Assembly (NCBI GenBank): GCA_903949225.1
Contig: CAJAYZ010000392.1
Span: 1-7,342 of the forward strand
Direction of reading: 5' to 3'
Length of the DNA stretch: 7,342 nucleotides
Source of the DNA: an uncultured Planctomycetaceae bacterium
GTDB lineage: Bacteria; Planctomycetota; Planctomycetia; Pirellulales; UBA1268
The notes below the pieces were generated by a model. That model had not been told where the DNA came from, did no database searches, and saw only the letters and a list, made by a program, of their open reading frames with translations. Shown piece after piece: positions 6,002 to 7,342 of this stretch (its first letter is position 1; each line of letters starts with the position of its first letter). The position numbers were made by a program, and so were the translations under genes.

Positions 6002-7342
6002 TCAGCCTTTCCCGCGGCCTTGGCGCTTTCGGTCGTGCTCCGAGAGGAGGATCTTGCGGAGACGGATGACGTCGGGGGTCACCTCGATCAGTTCGTCGTC
6101 CTCGATGTATTCCAGCGACTCCTCGAGCGACATCCGCCGCGGGGGCTTGAGGAGGATGTTGCGGTCGCTGCCCGACGCCCGCATGTTGGTCAGCTTCTTC
6201 TCCTTCGTCGGGTTGACGATCATGTCGTCACCGCGGGCATTTTCCCCGACGACCATCCCCTCGTAGACCTCGTCACCCGGCTCGATGAACAGGTCGGCCC
6301 GTTCCTGGAGGCCGTCGAGCCCGAAAGCGACCGCCTTCCCCGGAACCATCGAGATCAGCACGCCGTTGGCTCGGCCCGCCACGTCCCCTTCCATCGGGCT
6401 CCACTTCTCGAAGCGATGATGCATGATCGCCGTCCCCTGCGTGGCGTTGAGGACGCGCGTTCGCAGTCCGATCAGGCCCCGGGCCGGGATCGAAAATTCG
6501 GCATGGGCAAACTCGCCCCGGTTCCCCATGTGGCGAAGCTGCCCGCGGCGCGAACCGGTCAGTTCCATCACCGGCCCGAGCTTGTCGTGCGGGACCTCGA
6601 CGACGAGCGACTCGAACGGCTCGAGCGTCTTGTCACCTTCCTTGTGAAGAATGACTCGCGGCTTCCCCACCGAGAGCTCGTAGCCCTCCCGCCGCATCGT
6701 CTCGATGAGAACGGAGAGGTGGAGCAAGCCGCGGCCCGACACGGAGAAGTTGTCGGAGCCCTCGATCGACTCGACGCGGAGGGCGACGTTCCGCTCGAGC
6801 TCCTTCATGAGCCGGTCGCGGAGGTGACGCGTGGTGAGAAACTTGCCGGAGCGGCCCGCCAGCGGCGAGCTGTTGACGCCGAACACCATGTTCAGCGTCG
6901 GCTCGTCGACCGAAAGACGCTCGAGGGGACGGGGATCAGCCGGGTCGCAGATCGTGTCGCCGATCTCGACGTTCTCCATCCCGCTGACGGCGCAGATGTC
7001 TCCTGCGGTGGCCTCTTCAGCGTCCACCTTCCCCAGCTTGTCGAAGAGCTGCAACGCGACGACCTTCGCCGGCACGAGCGTCCCCTTGGACGTCGAGCGG
7101 ACGATTTGCTGCCCCTTGTTGATTTTCCCTGACTCGAGCCTGCCGACGGCGATCCGGCCGACGTAATCCGACCAGTCGAGGGTGGTGACGAGCATCCGCA
7201 GCGGCGCCGTCGGATCGACCGCCGGGCCGGGGATCTTCTCGATCACGAGGTCGAGCAGCGGTGCCATCGTCCCTTCGCGGGCTGTGACGTCGTGCGAGGC
7301 GAAGCCGTGCCGCGACGAGGCGTAAACAAAGGGGAAATCGGC
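6002..7342 (-). CDS. typA: TypA/BipA, ribosome-binding translational GTPase (5' end beyond window)
   Basis: This ribosome-associated GTPase of the EF-G family acts in 50S assembly and stress or cold adaptation. The window holds the last 446 residues of a protein usually about 600-615 long; G1 to G4 of the GTPase domain lie past the right edge. The frame enters with FPFVYASSRHG, the G5 region, where the common SA reads SS. Then come the beta-barrel domain II (about residues 45-120), the EF-G-like domains, and the TypA-specific C-terminus: RGLIGLRT (288-295), GENARGDD (366-373), KKLTNMRASGSD (382-393), PPRRMSLE (400-407) and the basic end RKRQGRGKG. An internal ATG at 7267 is not the true start. 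The stop is 6 bp from the stop of the convergent phosphodiesterase-like gene. Confidence 0.97.
   Translation of the reverse strand, partial: ADFPFVYASSRHGFASHDVTAREGTMAPLLDLVIEKIPGPAVDPTAPLRMLVTTLDWSDYVGRIAVGRLESGKINKGQQIVRSTSKGTLVPAKVVALQLFDKLGKVDAEEATAGDICAVSGMENVEIGDTICDPADPRPLERLSVDEPTLNMVFGVNSSPLAGRSGKFLTTRHLRDRLMKELERNVALRVESIEGSDNFSVSGRGLLHLSVLIETMRREGYELSVGKPRVILHKEGDKTLEPFESLVVEVPHDKLGPVMELTGSRRGQLRHMGNRGEFAHAEFSIPARGLIGLRTRVLNATQGTAIMHHRFEKWSPMEGDVAGRANGVLISMVPGKAVAFGLDGLQERADLFIEPGDEVYEGMVVGENARGDDMIVNPTKEKKLTNMRASGSDRNILLKPPRRMSLEESLEYIEDDELIEVTPDVIRLRKILLSEHDRKRQGRGKG

Noticed and set aside
6020..7132. Plus-strand open frame of 370 codons
   Set aside because: Antisense shadow of typA, which is certain; the composition is typical of a reverse GC-rich frame.

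Overview
This is a GC-rich bacterial chromosomal window with tightly packed housekeeping genes and one unusual pair of genes. Several things suggest a planctomycete or a related high-GC lineage, but the sequence does not prove it: high GC, mostly weak Shine-Dalgarno sites, a NadC with a divergent C-terminal motif, and a MscS-type channel carrying a cyclic-nucleotide-binding domain. No insertion sequence, prophage, CRISPR array, tRNA or rRNA is visible.

Left part (1-1815, minus strand): a ComEA-like helix-hairpin-helix membrane protein is followed directly by uvrB. Stop and start overlap in an ATGA, and uvrB runs off the left edge. Divergent to these, nadC (1918-2913, plus) encodes quinolinate phosphoribosyltransferase of NAD synthesis. 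The 102-bp divergent gap holds a clear inverted repeat (1824-1860).

Centre (2914-3629): nadC and rpsU (bS21, minus strand) converge on a 182-bp gap. It contains a small hairpin and two tandem 30-bp hairpin-forming repeats. Upstream of rpsU lies a 339-bp divergent gap leading to the next plus-strand gene.

Right part: a four- to five-helix MscS-family channel with a C-terminal cyclic-nucleotide-binding domain (3630-5174) is followed 59 bp later by a metallo-beta-lactamase-fold protein resembling class II cyclic-nucleotide phosphodiesterases (5234-5995). Together they look like a small cyclic-nucleotide signalling module: a ligand-gated channel plus an enzyme that could remove the ligand. This is the most interesting part of the window. 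Convergent to it, with 6 bp between the stops, is typA/bipA (minus), whose N-terminal GTPase core lies beyond the right edge.

The long open frames opposite uvrB, nadC, mscS and typA are antisense shadows typical of GC-rich DNA and are not annotated.
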